From assembly GCA_020744225.1 (NCBI GenBank), contig JAGMWG010000010.1, forward strand, positions 744,001 through 808,000: a stretch of 64,000 nt of DNA. The letters run 5' to 3'. Position 1 is the stretch's first letter. Every line of letters begins with the position of its first letter. The notes beneath the pieces were generated by a model. That model was given only the letters and a program-made list of their open reading frames with translations. It searched no databases and had not been told where the DNA came from. This DNA comes from Paraphoma chrysanthemicola (Eukaryota > Ascomycota > Dothideomycetes > Pleosporales > Phaeosphaeriaceae). The position numbers and the translations under genes are program-made. Shown piece by piece: positions 22,755-34,267 of this stretch.

Positions 22755-22960
22755 TTGTCTTAGTCCTATAGGCTGGATGTATTCAATTACTACTAAGAAT
22801 TTATTCTTGTAGTTACTTGGAGGCATTCAATGATTTATTAGTGGTTTGCTACGGCGTGTAGAATTATGTAAAGACATCTAGGAAGTGTTATGGAAAAACG
22901 AAAATGCGTCCAGAAAGTGTTGAAGCTAACCAACTGGCGAAATAGCAAAATTAGGCGGTC
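22755..22960 (+). repeat. Diverged direct repeat, copy A
   Basis: An AT-rich stretch that aligns by eye with 27303-27480. Shared blocks in the same order include ATTACTACTAA, TAGTT, a GAGG(C/T)ATT-type segment, TATTA, CTACG and a GAAAT/GAATCGCAAAA segment. The two copies lie 4.5 kb apart in the same orientation on either side of the GH3 gene. They may be relics of a transposable element; no terminal inverted repeats or target duplications are obvious. Confidence 0.5.
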
Positions 22961-24149
22961 AAATGTATCTTGCCTCAGCCAAAAGCCTCATGGAATGCGG
23001 GGTGTGGGATCATGATGCATCTCCTCCATACCCGCTTGAGAAGTTCCTCCCATCACACTACTCATTCGTATACCTCCGCCCCACTCGGGACTATTTCTAC
23101 GACCATCGAAAATCACGTCTTAAGCCATGGAAACGCTTGTCCGCCTTCCGAGCCGAAGATCTACCGACTTCTCCTCACTTCCCGGCATCACTCGGCGTCA
23201 TCACTGCAGCCTCGATTAGCGGACTATGCACCAAAACTCAACACCATACCCTTCGCAGTAAGCAGCTCCGCCGCTTGACTGCTGTGTTCGTGATGTCAAG
23301 TGTTAAATTACCCTCGCATCAGGGCACTGGGGTATCGGCAAGCTGCCTTTTCTCGACTTCATCCCGTTCTGTGCCTGCGTTCTCCAATCTTTATGTTGAA
23401 TAGAAGTGTAAACAATTCGCATTTGACATTTGATCTCCGCTGTAGTGGAGTACCTCGGCAGTCCCCACTGCGAAGAACCTGACAGGGGCCACCCCGCAAC
23501 GAATGTTTACCCACACGATCAACATGCACAGTCCGTGGTCTACGCGGCTCGAGCTACTCTACCCCGCCGCTAAGTTGAACGCTCCTCCATCGTCATGCCG
23601 CAGGCAAGCTTTCTCGCGTGCGCCGCCCCTGGAAGCTTACTGCGCCTTTGCAGCTCCGTTGGCACAGCAGATCTGCCACCTCCGTGATTTCTTCAGGGCC
23701 GCGCAAACAGATGCGACTGCTGCTAGAGTAGCAAAGACAGTCTCAACGTGAAACCCTGGAGGTCCTTAATACGTTGCAAGGGTTGTACTGCAGACGTGAA
23801 CATACAGGAAGGCATTCAGGAGTGTCCTACCGGAGATGTCAAGGTGCAGTAGTAACGAATTTGTTGGAACTACCGATGATTTGCCGTTGACAGTCACCCG
23901 GCAAATGATTATTTGCGCACATATGCCCGCGTGCCATCATTTGCAGACAAGGGCAAGGAGCCTAGCTTGTAGCTTGGACTTGGCTTTTACGTGGAGTTGG
24001 AACTATTGTAATGTGGAGGGCAAAAGATGCATCATTCTGTGCATTAGCCTTTGTGGAGGTGGTGAAAACCAGTATAAAACTTGCACGTTTGCCACAACCT
24101 GGCAGACCGCTCAGAAGTTGTGGGTTCTACATCTTAAGTATCGTCCAGC
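22961..24149. other. Intergenic region upstream of GH3 gene
   Basis: ORFs of up to 146 codons occur on the plus strand but overlap each other in different frames and show no family or compositional signal. The last 300 bp are the likely GH3 promoter. Confidence 0.4.
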
Positions 24150-26639
24150 ATGTTGCGATCAACAACGTGGCTTGGATATGCCACCGCAGCCCTCGCACAA
24201 TTCAACTTTGTTCACACACAGTATGACACTAGTCCGCCAGTATATCCCTCACGTGAGTCAACAACCAGTCCTTAGTGCCCACGAAGACATTCTGACCAAT
24301 TGTAGCAAATATTACGGGTGTAGGAAGATGGGCAGAAGCCCTCGAGAAGGCTCGAGCTTTTGTTGCTCAGCTTTCGCTCGAGGAGAAGGCCGGTATGGTG
24401 ACCGGCACACCTGGACCATGTGTAGGCAATATTGCGCCGATCGAACGCCTCAATTTTAGCGGTCTTTGTCTACATGACGGCCCGCTCGCGATCCGTCAGG
24501 CAATCTATGCATCTGTTTTTCCAGCTGAGTTGTCGGTAGCGGCTTCCTGGGATCGAGCACTTTCTCACCAACGCGGGCTATACATGGGACGCGAATTTCG
24601 AGGAAAGGGCGCACACGTTGCCCTAGGACCCGTTGTTGGACCTCTTGGACGATCACCGTTTGGTGGGCGCAACTGGGAAGGGTTCAGTCCTGATGCCTAT
24701 CTCTCTGGCGAACTGGTAGCCCAAACAGTGGAAGGCATCCAAGCAGCCGGAGTACAAGCCACGACAAAACATTTCATCCTAAATGAGCAAGAATCCATGA
24801 GGAACCCTTCAGTGAATGCTAATGGCACGACCATAGAGGCGATCAGCTCGAACGTGGACGACAAGACGATGCATGAGACGTACCTTTGGCCCTTTGCTAA
24901 TGCTGTTCACGCGGGGACTGCATCAATCATGTGCTCTTACAACCGGATCAACGGATCATATAGCTGCCAAAACTCTAAAATATTGAATGGCTTGCTGAAG
25001 GATGAGCTGGGCTTCCAGGGATATGTCATGTCTGATTGTGAGTTACGGTAGCATGCTACATAAATAGTCCTTTAGCGCTGACCCGTCCCTCGCAGGGCTT
25101 GGCACACATGCTGGTATAGCTGCCATTGAAGCCGGCCTCGAGATGGACATGCCCGGGGGGATTAGCTTCCTCACTGGCTCGCCATCATATTTTGGCGGTA
25201 ACGTTACGCTTGCTGTGAGCAACGGCTCTCTATCGTCCGGACGCATTGACGATATGGTACTTCGAATCATGACGCCGTACTACTTTCTCAACCAGGATAA
25301 AGACTATCCTCCCATTGATGGCTACACACCCGAAATTGGTTTCTTCCCAGCTGCCAACTACGTGAACAACTTCACCCTCGGCCCTATTGTTGATGTACGC
25401 CAGCAAGCACACACGAAGCTTATCCGTGATCTCGGTGCTGCGGGAACTGTATTGCTCAAGAACTTCAACTCATCTCTCCCATTGCGGAAACCAAAGAATA
25501 TTGGCGTTTTCGGCAATGACGCAGCAGACTTCACGCAAGGCCAATACTCTTTGGCCATCTCGAGCGATACCGTCCTCGCCGATGGCAACTACGACATCGG
25601 CACCTTGGCTGTTGGTGGAGGTAGCGGTACTGGCCGCTTCACGTATGTTGTGTCTCCTCTCGATGCCATCAAGGCCCGCGCACAGTCCTACGGTGGTCTT
25701 GTGGAGTACATCACGAGCAATCAATTCATCGTGGGTGGCGGCATTGCTTTACTCGCCCCAGTCCCGCCGGATGTTTGCCTCGTCTTCCTCAAGTCATGGG
25801 CCAGTGAGGGAGCGGACCGCACAACCTTGACTGCAGAATGGAATTCAACCCTTGTGGTCGAGAAAGTCACGGCTGTTTGCCCAAACACCGTCGTCGTGCT
25901 CCACGGCGCTTCTCCTAATATTCTACCATGGGCCAACAATCGCAATGTTACTGCCATCCTCGCGGCACACATGCCAGGTCAGGAGACGGGTAATTCCCTT
26001 GTTGATATTCTGTGGGGTGACGTAGACCCCTCGGGTCGCCTTCCGTACACCATCGCCAAGAATGAAACCGACTACGTAAAGAACCTTGTGAACAGTACCG
26101 CTCTGTTGGAGACCACGGACCCGAATGCTTGGCAGGCCGACTTTGTTGAAGGCAATCTCATCGACTACAAGGAGTTTGATGCCAAAAACTCGAGTGTCGC
26201 TTATGAGTTTGGCTTCGGACTGAGCTACACCACCTTTAATGTCTCCAATCTTCAGATCACCGGGGCACCAGCGAATGCGTCCCGCAGACCTAGTCCAAGT
26301 GCACCTACCTTGCCCGGCGGTAACGTCGAGCTCTGGGAGACTCTCGCTACCGTTAGTGTGACCGTCACCAACACCGGTAGCGTTGCGGGATCGACTGTGC
26401 CTCAATTGTACCTCACGTTCCCAGCAGAGGCCGACGCACCAATAAAGAGTCTTCGTGGATTCGACAAAGTCGCGCTCCATGCAGGTGCTTCGGGTACCGT
26501 ACAATTCCCTTTGATGAGACGCGATCTGAGCTACTGGGACGTGATAACACAGGAATGGACGCTGCCGACTGGAAATATCAAGATTAGCGTGGGCTTTAGC
26601 TCGAGGGATCTTCCTCTTACGGGTAGCTTAACAGTCTAG
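24150..26639 (+). CDS. Glycoside hydrolase family 3 beta-glucosidase
   Basis: Exons 24150-24252, 24306-25037 and 25096-26639 give 792 residues. The N-terminus (MLRSTTWLGYATAALA) looks like a signal peptide. GH3 marks: EEKAGMVTG, GLCLHDGPLAIR, GRNWEGFSPDAYLSG, KHFILNEQE (the KHF-N substrate-binding element), IMCSYNRING, and VMSDW, whose Asp is the family nucleophile; this motif is built across the second intron, confirming the splice. The C-terminal half has the second catalytic domain (GAAGTVLLKN, DPSGRLPYTIAK, YEFGFGLSYTTF) and a fibronectin-III-like end. It hydrolyses terminal beta-D-glucosyl bonds, for example cellobiose in cellulose breakdown. It appears intact and pairs functionally with the tannase as plant-wall-degrading capacity (inference). 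Exact substrate is not decidable. Confidence 0.95.
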
Positions 26640-27127
26640 ACTATGCTTTAGGAAGGCATGTTAATGATACTCGGCAAAGGATTTATACAGGAGTTATTTA
26701 CTTAATAATTCGTCCCGCGTCATGAATACAAGAAGAAGATATTCCTCATCCTGCCTTTTTAAATTCGTGACTTGTAATAGACAGTGGGCATTATACACAA
26801 GGCGCTGCGAGTATTCCGAGAATGGCGTTAATGTAGAAGAGCTAGCATCACGATCTCGCCTACCCACGCTCACTTGCCCGTCTCCGACGTTTTTTTTTTC
26901 CAGATGACCGTGTAAGAGTTCTCACCGCGAACGGCGTTGATAATGGCAGTGACGATCGTTATAAGTCAGGTTAGCTGTTGACGGTGATTTCAGTATGACC
27001 AAACCGTGCTTTGCGCCAGACTGTATGTTTAGTCCTATCTAGACCTACTTATCCGACAAGGGACTGGTTCAAATTTACGCCTTCAAACTTGTGAATGGAC
27101 CATTCAATGTGACTCGCTGTTGTTACA
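26640..27127. other. Intergenic AT-richer region downstream of GH3 gene
   Basis: GH3 3' end and about 400 bp with no supported gene; a run of ten T lies near 26890. Confidence 0.4.
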
Positions 27128-27277
27128 GTGTTACGTCAGCTAACCTTCGGTGCATTGCTAGCCATCTATGCACTCCAAGGGATATTTCCAGAAGTATCTT
27201 TCTGGGCTATTGGACATGTTTATGGCCAAACATACTCGACCATGTACTTCTGCTATTCGACCGTATACTCCGTATAG
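27128..27277 (+). pseudogene. Orphan exon-like membrane-protein fragment
   Basis: After a possible splice acceptor (ttgttacag at about 27119-27127) a frame of 50 codons runs to a TAG at 27275. It begins VLRQLTFGALLAIYALQG and continues with FPEVSFWAIGHVYGQ, a plausible membrane helix and loop. No upstream exon could be found and no downstream continuation exists. It is probably the last exon of a decayed gene. Low certainty. Confidence 0.3.
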
Positions 27278-27302
27278 TCGTGCCCTGAAGAGTCACAGCA
27301 TA

Positions 27303-27480
27303 GTCTAGATTTCTTAGGCTGACTATATTCGCTTACTACTAAAGATTCTATTTTATAGTTGCTCAGAGGTATTTAATAATCTATTAATATCATACTACGC
27401 TTTTAGAAAGGTGCGAAGGTCTCCAGGAGCTGATAATAGTTGACAGCTGGCCGAATCGCAAAAGCGTGCGGCAGAGTAAA
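27303..27480 (+). repeat. Diverged direct repeat, copy B
   Basis: Partner of the repeat at 22755-22960, same orientation, downstream of the GH3 gene. The conserved core is ATTACTACTAA-like (here CTTACTACTAAAGATT) followed by TTATAGTTGCTCAGAGG. Identity is moderate by eye, with small indels, so the duplication is old or was mutated. Confidence 0.5.
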
Positions 27481-27499
27481 TTTTGCCATTTTCATCTGG

Positions 27500-28386
27500 T
27501 CATCTCTTCATTTTCTTGCTTCGTCGCAGGAAGATGATGGCCACAGTGAAAACTGCTGCGATGACAGCTACGAAATTATTTTTAGATGGCTGCCAGACGA
27601 GTTCATCAACTTACCAAGGACACCAATCGCGATCAGCGTGTTTTTTGCTGTGGGAGGGACAACACTGTGTCCTATCACTCCAGACGACCCGGATTTTTCT
27701 AGAGATGGCCCAGTATGCAACCCATCTCCCATGATAGTGATTAAAAGTGGTTGGGTCGGTTCGGGTGTTTCTATTGCCCTTTGCGCTGCTGTTGCTGAGG
27801 ACGTCACCGAGATGAAATCTGTCCTGGTCGGCGAAGAACCCGAGGTTGCCTTTGCGGTTTGTATGGATCGAACAGGGGTTGTTTGGTACAGAGCGATGAT
27901 GCTAATCGATCTTGTGGGCGATTGTGGAGTTACTAATTTGTGTGACGTGCGGGTCAAGCTTGATGTAATGGTGGGCTGTGACGTTATGCTTGCACGAGAG
28001 GCGCCCACGATGACTGCTGGCAACGAGCTGACTGAGATAGGCGGTGAAATTCTTCTGGGCGTCTCGGCGTCATCTTCGCGTTCTTCTCGTCTCCGGAAAT
28101 GTTGCAACCGTATTGGTACAGGCCGTTGTCGTCTTCGTGTGGTTTTCCTCACTTCGGAGCATGAGTTCTCGATGTAAGGATTGAAAATGACAAAAGCTCG
28201 ATTTCTGGCAGGCCCTGGAGTCCTTGAAGGGTGCTCAAAGCCTACAGAGAGTGTGAAGCGCCAAAGGTGAATGTATTTGAACGTAATCTCCAAACAATGC
28301 AAGTCCACCAAAGGTCTGAAGGAAGGCGCTTGAACTTTGACCAGTCTGGATAACATTCTCTGGTTGCAAGTCTCAACCCGTGCCAC
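27500..28386 (-). CDS. Ser/Thr-rich single-pass membrane protein (N-terminus uncertain)
   Basis: The supported part is the 3' half: a Ser/Thr/Pro-rich stretch (about 28050-27640) leading into a membrane helix split by an intron (27568-27614). Splicing 27615 to 27567 creates TLIAIGVL-AVIAAVFTVAIIFL followed by the basic stop-transfer RRSKKMKR and a TGA at 27502-27500. This is the architecture of fungal cell-surface sensors or anchored glycoproteins: glycosylated stalk, one helix, short basic tail. From the ATG at 28386 the total would be 279 residues, but the first 100 are Arg-rich with no signal peptide, so the true 5' end probably uses other exons or has decayed. No extracellular domain such as WSC is recognised. 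Confidence 0.45.
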
Positions 28387-28545
28387 AAGAAGAATTCTTA
28401 TACGTATCCATTGGCTTCCAATGCAAGCGAAAGGCCGAGCACATCGCGACTCTGCAACTAGCTAAGTGTTTACCGGACCGACGTTTCATAAGGAGCTTAC
28501 TTCTCTGAACGTTAGCCGTTGGTGGTCGTACTAAGTTCAAGCAGT

Positions 28546-30696
28546 ATGCGTGGCTGTGTGGAACCACAAGCTGGCTGGAATGTATGTGGGAGCGCAGATG
28601 TACTGGCTTCCAGCCGTACAGTCTTAGTTGATTTCGAAAACGACATGTCACAGAGGCGTACCTCTCTCGTAGAACTACTAGGAAACATCGAGAAGGAATC
28701 CACGACTTTAGAGGGATTTCGCGAAAGTGGCGAGCACTATGTTCCCGGATCAAATGCTGCAATCTTCTTCGTGAGACGTCAGTTCGATCCAACGAATCAT
28801 GACAACGACAGAATATCATGGACCTCTCCATCTGCGCCGGAAGCAGGGAACGCTAGTAATAGGAGCGACGTCAACGAAGATCGCACAAACCAAACTGACG
28901 ATGTCCGTGAAGCATTCCATCGAGAAGCCCATACCGAAGCAGCCGTGGTCGAGCCGTGCTATCACATCTTCTCAAAGAGAAAGACATGGTCTGTTGTTAT
29001 TACGATTGGTGTCGTGGGACTGTTTTCCGGACTTTCCTCCAACATTTACTTCCCCGCTCTGGATGCAATTGCAAAGGTACCAGGTTCCTCCTTCCCTCTC
29101 ACCTGACCATTTTTAAATGACCGCACGTGTAGGACCTTCGTGTGAGCCTGAGCACCGTCTCGCTCACAACAACCTCCTACTTGATTGTCCAAGGGTTGTC
29201 GCCGCTATTCTGGGGGTCACTCTCCGATACTATTGGCCGGAGACAAATTTACATCTACTCCTTCACCGTGTACATCATTGCCAATATTGAACTCAGCATT
29301 TCTCCCAACTTTGTAGTACTGTTGATTTTCAGGGGCTTACAAGCAGCTGGGAGCGCGTCTACTGTCAGCATCGGTACGCTGCTGAACTACCTCAGACTCC
29401 AGCCGTACACTGAACAAAGTAGGGAACGGAGTCATCCAAGACATCATACCGCCGGCAGAGCGAGGCGGATATATCAGTGTCTACCAAGCTAGTGAGTGAG
29501 AATTATACAGTGCCTGAAACCTATCTAACACTGTATCCAGTACGCAACTTCAGTATTGCCATTGGTCCAGTACTTGGCGGGCTCTTCGCCAATTTTCTTG
29601 GCTTCAGGTATGGCATCTCCCACAACTCGACTCGGCGTCTACGTCAATTGAGGACCCTATAAATCGATTTTCGCATTTCTCCTCATACTTTATCCCTCAC
29701 GCTCCTTGTCATCGTACTGTTGCTCCCTGAGACACTTCGCACGATCGCCGGCAACGGTTCTATCCCGCTTCAAGGCATCCACGAACCTCTCATCCGCAAA
29801 ATCAGGAAAAAGCCATCGCACTCCCAAGAGAACATTGACGATCACGTAACGCCCAAGATCACAGCCAGAATATTCGTCGAGCCCCTTTTCCTGCTTAAAG
29901 AGAAAGACATACTGCTAAGCTTGCTATTCGGAGGCACAATCTACGCAATCTGGAGCATGGTAACGTCCAGCACGACAGGACTCTTCAAAGACCAATTTCA
30001 TCTGAATGAAGTGCTACTCGGTCTCGCATCCATCCCCAACGGCACGTGTGCTACTCCCATACCCCGCTCTCCGATATACTAACAACTCCTCAAGGTCTAG
30101 GTACAATCTTCGGCTCCACCATCATCGGCAACCTCATGAATCGCTCGTATGCTGAAGCAGAAGAACGCTACAAAAAGCAAAACGGCCTACCCTCATCATA
30201 TGAACTACCTCAACGAAATTTACCGCTTGACTTTCCTATCGAGCATGCTCGGCTCAAGCACATACCTTGCATAACCATTGTCTTCATCGTCAGCACGACT
30301 CTATACGGCTTCTCCCTGTCGTCGCCTGCCGTGACTTACAAGCCCGGGTGGATCGCAGTGCCACTGATATTACAATTCTTGATTGCGGCAACGTCAAATG
30401 CGGTGTTCGCAATTAATCAGACCATGGTATCGGATCTGTGTCCTGGTAAAGGAGCGTCGAGTACTGCGATTAACAACCTCGTCAGATGCAGCATGGGAGC
30501 TGTTGGGGTGGCTTTTATCGATATGATGATTGCAGCGATGGGTCCAGGCGGAGCATTTCTGGGACTGTCCTTGATCACGGTGGCTGTCACGCCTCTGGCC
30601 ACGGTGCAGTGGTACTGGGGCGCGAAATGGAGGAAGCAGCGTGTTATGAAGAAAGAGAGCATTGATGGAAAGCAGGCAGTTGAGATGATAGCTTAG
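28546..30696 (+). pseudogene. MFS transporter of DHA1 multidrug-resistance type, apparently broken
   Basis: Exons by eye: 28546 (MRGC; or ATG at 28645) to 29076, 29133-29373, 29423-29491, 29541-29607, then about 29663-30047 and 30095-30696. MFS signatures: VVGLFSGLSSNIYFPALDAI in helix 1, GSLSDTIGRRQIYI (loop 2-3 motif A), IFRGLQAAGSAS, FSIAIGPVLGGLFANFLGF, LLLPETLR and a C-terminal half of six helices. DHA1 transporters export drugs and toxic compounds by proton antiport. Between 29607 and 29700 the gene looks damaged: the expected acceptor reads AA (29661-29662) instead of AG before the SIFAFLLIL frame, and that frame must then shift near 29689 to reach SLTLLVIVLLLPETLR. Using the AG at 29651-29652 instead gives the right frame but a TAA at 29660-29662. 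Either reading interrupts the protein. A sequencing error is the alternative. Confidence 0.8.
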
Positions 30697-31132
30697 AGGA
30701 AAAGTATGGTAACTATCTTTTGTACGAGCCAACTGAAGTACTTGTGGATGTATACAGCGACTTGACGACCAATTCCCTCAAAAGCACATCGCATCGCCTG
30801 GCTAAACTCCAATCTGGTGACTGTTCAGGCAACGGCTATGCGCGTGGCTACGTTATATGTGTTAGGCACGCAGCGCAAAGGTTCGCTCTTGACACAAGGA
30901 CGTCGCGAGTAGTGCTTTTCCTAGCGAATGTAGTTGAGCTCAATTTTCTTCCACACGCCCATTGAGAGTGCCTGTACTGCCCTTTTATGTTCAACTTTTT
31001 CAACCCAATCCATCGCACTGTCGTTGGGGGCCAGCGACAAAGGCAATATATGTTCGGCTGTGTAAGATGCTTCCATCATGTATATCGGAAAGCAAACTGG
31101 CTATGGCGACCTGAAGAAGTACGTTGCTTCAT
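30697..31132. other. Intergenic region between convergent MFS and aquaporin genes
   Basis: 3' flanks of two convergent genes; no additional feature seen. Confidence 0.45.
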
Positions 31133-32208
31133 TCAATCGCGTTCGAAATCGCCACCAGCAGAGTCCTGACCAGGATTGACCTGCTCATAGTCGAAGAATT
31201 TGACAAATCGGTAAAACCCCGCTGCAACAACAGCTCCAAGAAGCGGTCCAACCCAATAGATCCAGTGGTATCCGGGGAAGCGCGTAGAGGCAACAGCAGG
31301 TCCAAGACTTCGAGCTGGATTGAGGGAGCCGCCAGTGTAGAACACGCCTACAGTATGTTAGATCCAATTTTACGTTTCGAGAAGGAAGAAGGAAGATATG
31401 ACGTACCACCCATCATCGCCACAAACAATGCCAAACCAATCCCAATCGGCGCCATAAACGTATCCTTACTCTTCTCCGCAGCAAGCATTAGAACCACGAA
31501 GACTAATTCGGCAGTCATGAACATCTCGATGAACACGCCCTGTGCAACACTAGTTCCGGGCGACAAGGACGTATTTGTCGCACCAATGTCACCAGGGAAC
31601 ATAGCCTGCACAAGTCCCGCCGCAGACTTGGCACCCAAGAGCTGCGCCGGGAAGAGAAATAGTCCGCGGATCGGAGGGAGAGTGCCTGCAATGACCATTC
31701 CGAAAGTTACCTATCGGTGTTGAACGATATTAGCGGCTGTTCATCTTCTTCGTGTGTTTGCCGGTGAAAGAGGTGAAGGGGGGGAAAATGGGTGTCATGA
31801 ACGTACAGCAGGATTAAACAATCCGCCACTAATGCGATAGAAGCACCAGGCGTTGACCAGAAGTGAGAATCCGTACAGCAACGCAGTGTAAATGTTTTGA
31901 TGACTGCTCGCCAGACCGTTTGCGAGCGAGACTTCGCTGGCCTGTGTGACGAGCATGATTTGCCCGGCGAACGCAAAATACAAGAACATGAATGTACCGA
32001 CAAATTCGCCTGTGGCGGCGACCAGGTGGCCAGTTAGAGTGCTGATCTTGCGCTTGCCGTGAGTATTGGTATTGGAACGACCATGGCCGTTTTCGACGTG
32101 GCCGTTGGAGTGGTGATCATAATCGTGGCTTCGTTGGTGGGCGTCGTTGTCGTGACTACGTCGGTGGGGTTGGGGCTTTGGTTCACGGTGGACGGGGACG
32201 CGAGGCAT
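31133..32208 (-). CDS. Aquaporin/MIP family channel
   Basis: Exons 32208-31807, 31710-31407 and 31347-31133 give 306 residues. The N-terminal tail is unusually histidine- and asparagine-rich (HRRSHDNDAHQRSHDYDHH). Six membrane segments follow. The two half-helix NPA boxes are present: GGLFNPAV, with the first intron falling exactly after the GCT alanine codon, and GGSLNPARSLGPAV. The family forms tetrameric channels for water or small neutral solutes in the plasma membrane. The Arg after the second NPA is the selectivity-filter arginine. The third exon encodes HWIYWVGPLLGAVVAAGFYRF, the last helix. Lack of the glycerol-facilitator insertion suggests an orthodox water channel (inference). Confidence 0.93.
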
Positions 32209-33102
32209 GGTATGTGGTGGGTATTCTCAAACAGAGCGACAAGTAGAGTGGAAGGAGATTTTCCAAATATAAGGCGATGCGACACACTTAGGAGAAGAAG
32301 GTTATTGCAAGAAGTTTGGGCGCTTTCTACCACGTTGGACGATCAGCCGTTGAACCATTGCGGGAGGCAACCAGACTATCGGAGTAAGCGCATATCTCTA
32401 CCCAACACACGGGAGCTTGACTGTTCAATGACGCTGAACAGGGTCCAAATGATGGCCTGCTAGTTGCATGGTGCGTGTCGTCCCGAAGTTGTGTGTTCCA
32501 GGCCTTTCAGTAGAAGCTGTTCGTGCAAGGACCTGGTCCTCGGAACATGTGGACCTTGTTGTGTGTGCTGCTGATTCTCCGACCCCTTGCTTTCAGCTAT
32601 TGTGAGCCGCCTCAAAAGTCTGTAGTGATTCGCGCGTTATGATGAGGCTTTTGTTGAAACACCACTAGAAAAGCCTCTTGACGTCAGAGTGATGGTCGTT
32701 GATTTCAGCAGCTTTTGGGGAGCTCGGTCAGCGGAGAGAGCAAGTGGCTTTCCTGAGGCGTACTGTGATTAGTTGTGGTGGAGATGCACGACAGGGAGTC
32801 CCGTCCGACTGTCGATCATATGACGGGAGATTTGCGACACCACAAATCTTCAAATTCCCATATGTTCAATCACACCCCTGCACAAAATACAAAGCGTACT
32901 TTGCGATGATTGGATCTCTTGTCCAAACGCGTCTATTCGTAAGAGTGCCTGTCACAATTGTACACAGACTATAGTCGACATTCGAAGCAGATGTGGAGCT
33001 CGCCATTGCATGACTTGCAACGTTGCGTTCGTAGATTGCCGGTGAATCGCCGCATATTGCCCTTCGTGCAACGAGAGATATGTGGCACATCTTCAATATC
33101 GC
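32209..33102. other. Intergenic region upstream of aquaporin gene
   Basis: Aquaporin promoter and 3' flank of the dolichyl-diphosphatase gene. ORFs of 70-90 codons on both strands show no family. Confidence 0.45.
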
Positions 33103-33896
33103 TCACCTGCTCTTCTTGCCCTGATTCCTGAAATTCCCCCTCTGCTGTCTCTCTACCCATCGTGCCCACCCTGAGTCGACCAGGTCTTCCTGAATGACCA
33201 AGTCCCTTACACGCAGCATTCGGGCGATCCACGTCTCAAGGGCCCAGTCGATCCAGCCAGCTCTTCTCAGATATGTCGTGAAGCCAAACCACACAAATGC
33301 AAAGGCAGCACCGGCTGCTACGCCGACCATTACTTGTTTTGGCGTGTGGTAGCTTAAGTATATACGGCTCATAGCTACAGCTCCGGCACATGCCAGAGCG
33401 ACCAGCGAAAGGAGGAACCTTCCGCCAAATGAGAAGGGTGTATGCGTCTCGGTCGGGTGCGGAACGTGTCGGAATAGAAGGAATAGCGTCAGGGTCACGG
33501 AGAAGAAGGAGACGAATTGCGCATGCGATGAAGGCATACCGTAGCCCTTTCCATGCATTTCTGTGCTGTGTCAGGATTCAAGTCGCCCGAGCGTATCGTA
33601 GATTTCGTACCGCGCGGCCGCTCTTCCTTGATGTACCGCTTCAGCACCCAATTGAGCGCTTCACACGCCATTTGGCCGGCGAACATGAGACCAATCTCAA
33701 TCTCGCGGTTGCTCCATATCAATGTCGCGTAAACAACGCATAGCCCTTGCGGGACTAGGGCGAGCCATGCGCAAAGGTACGAGATGCGGTCGGCGGGGTT
33801 CTACAGGTATCAGCACTACCAGTAGCAAGGACAAAAAGTACGCACATAATGAACGTGCGTCAAAGATAGCGACGCAAGTGGGGGATAGTCGTCCAT
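33103..33896 (-). CDS. CAX4: Dolichyl-diphosphatase (Cax4/DOLPP1), PAP2 superfamily
   Basis: Exons 33896-33846, 33800-33611 and 33560-33103 give 232 residues. The phosphatase signature is split by the second intron: KRYIKEERPR joins E-MHGKGYGMPSSHAQF, giving the K-x6-RP and PSxH motifs; the third motif is SRIYLSYHTPKQVMVG (SR-x5-H). Four membrane segments surround them. The enzyme works in the ER membrane with its active site lumenal, hydrolysing dolichyl diphosphate released by N-glycosylation so that the lipid carrier is recycled. The short first exon encodes MDDYPPLASLSLTHVHY. The exon joins were chosen because they restore the motif; strong call. Confidence 0.93.
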
Positions 33897-34267
33897 GGGC
33901 GCCTATCGTGAAATTCGATGGTGATGTTTCCGACATGGATGCACGATGACGGCGATCTTCGGCACGTTCCCGTCGCCTTGGCGTCGCGGCGAATGCAAGA
34001 CACTCCCGTGATTCACTCGTGCAGCGAGCTGTATTCCAGGCACGGCTAGACTTCACAGCAGCATACTAAGATCTGAAGGTTGACTCACCATGGGTCTCTT
34101 CAACGGCTTTTTCGCCTTCTTACGCTACCGATAGCTGCACGCCCTTTTCCATCGCCGTCCCCAATTCGGTTATCTCCGCCCTCTCTCCGACGCCACTCAC
34201 TTTACATATACCTCCAGCGGCGCCACCGCAGAGCTTCAAGGAGAACTTATAAGAATATCGCGACAAT
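33897..34267. promoter_or_regulatory. Divergent promoter region, dolichyl-diphosphatase / RBR ligase
   Basis: About 370 bp between divergent start codons. It contains CT-rich leader sequence before the RBR gene. No specific element identified. Confidence 0.45.

Noticed and set aside
22963..23403. 146-codon plus-strand ORF as a gene
   Set aside because: Overlaps another plus-strand ORF in a different frame, no family, composition unlike a protein.
27440..28177. 245-codon plus-strand ORF
   Set aside because: Antisense to the Ser/Thr-rich membrane protein; Ser-rich sequence commonly leaves long antisense frames.
31124..31723. 199-codon plus-strand ORF
   Set aside because: Exactly antisense to aquaporin exons with NPA motifs; shadow of the real gene.
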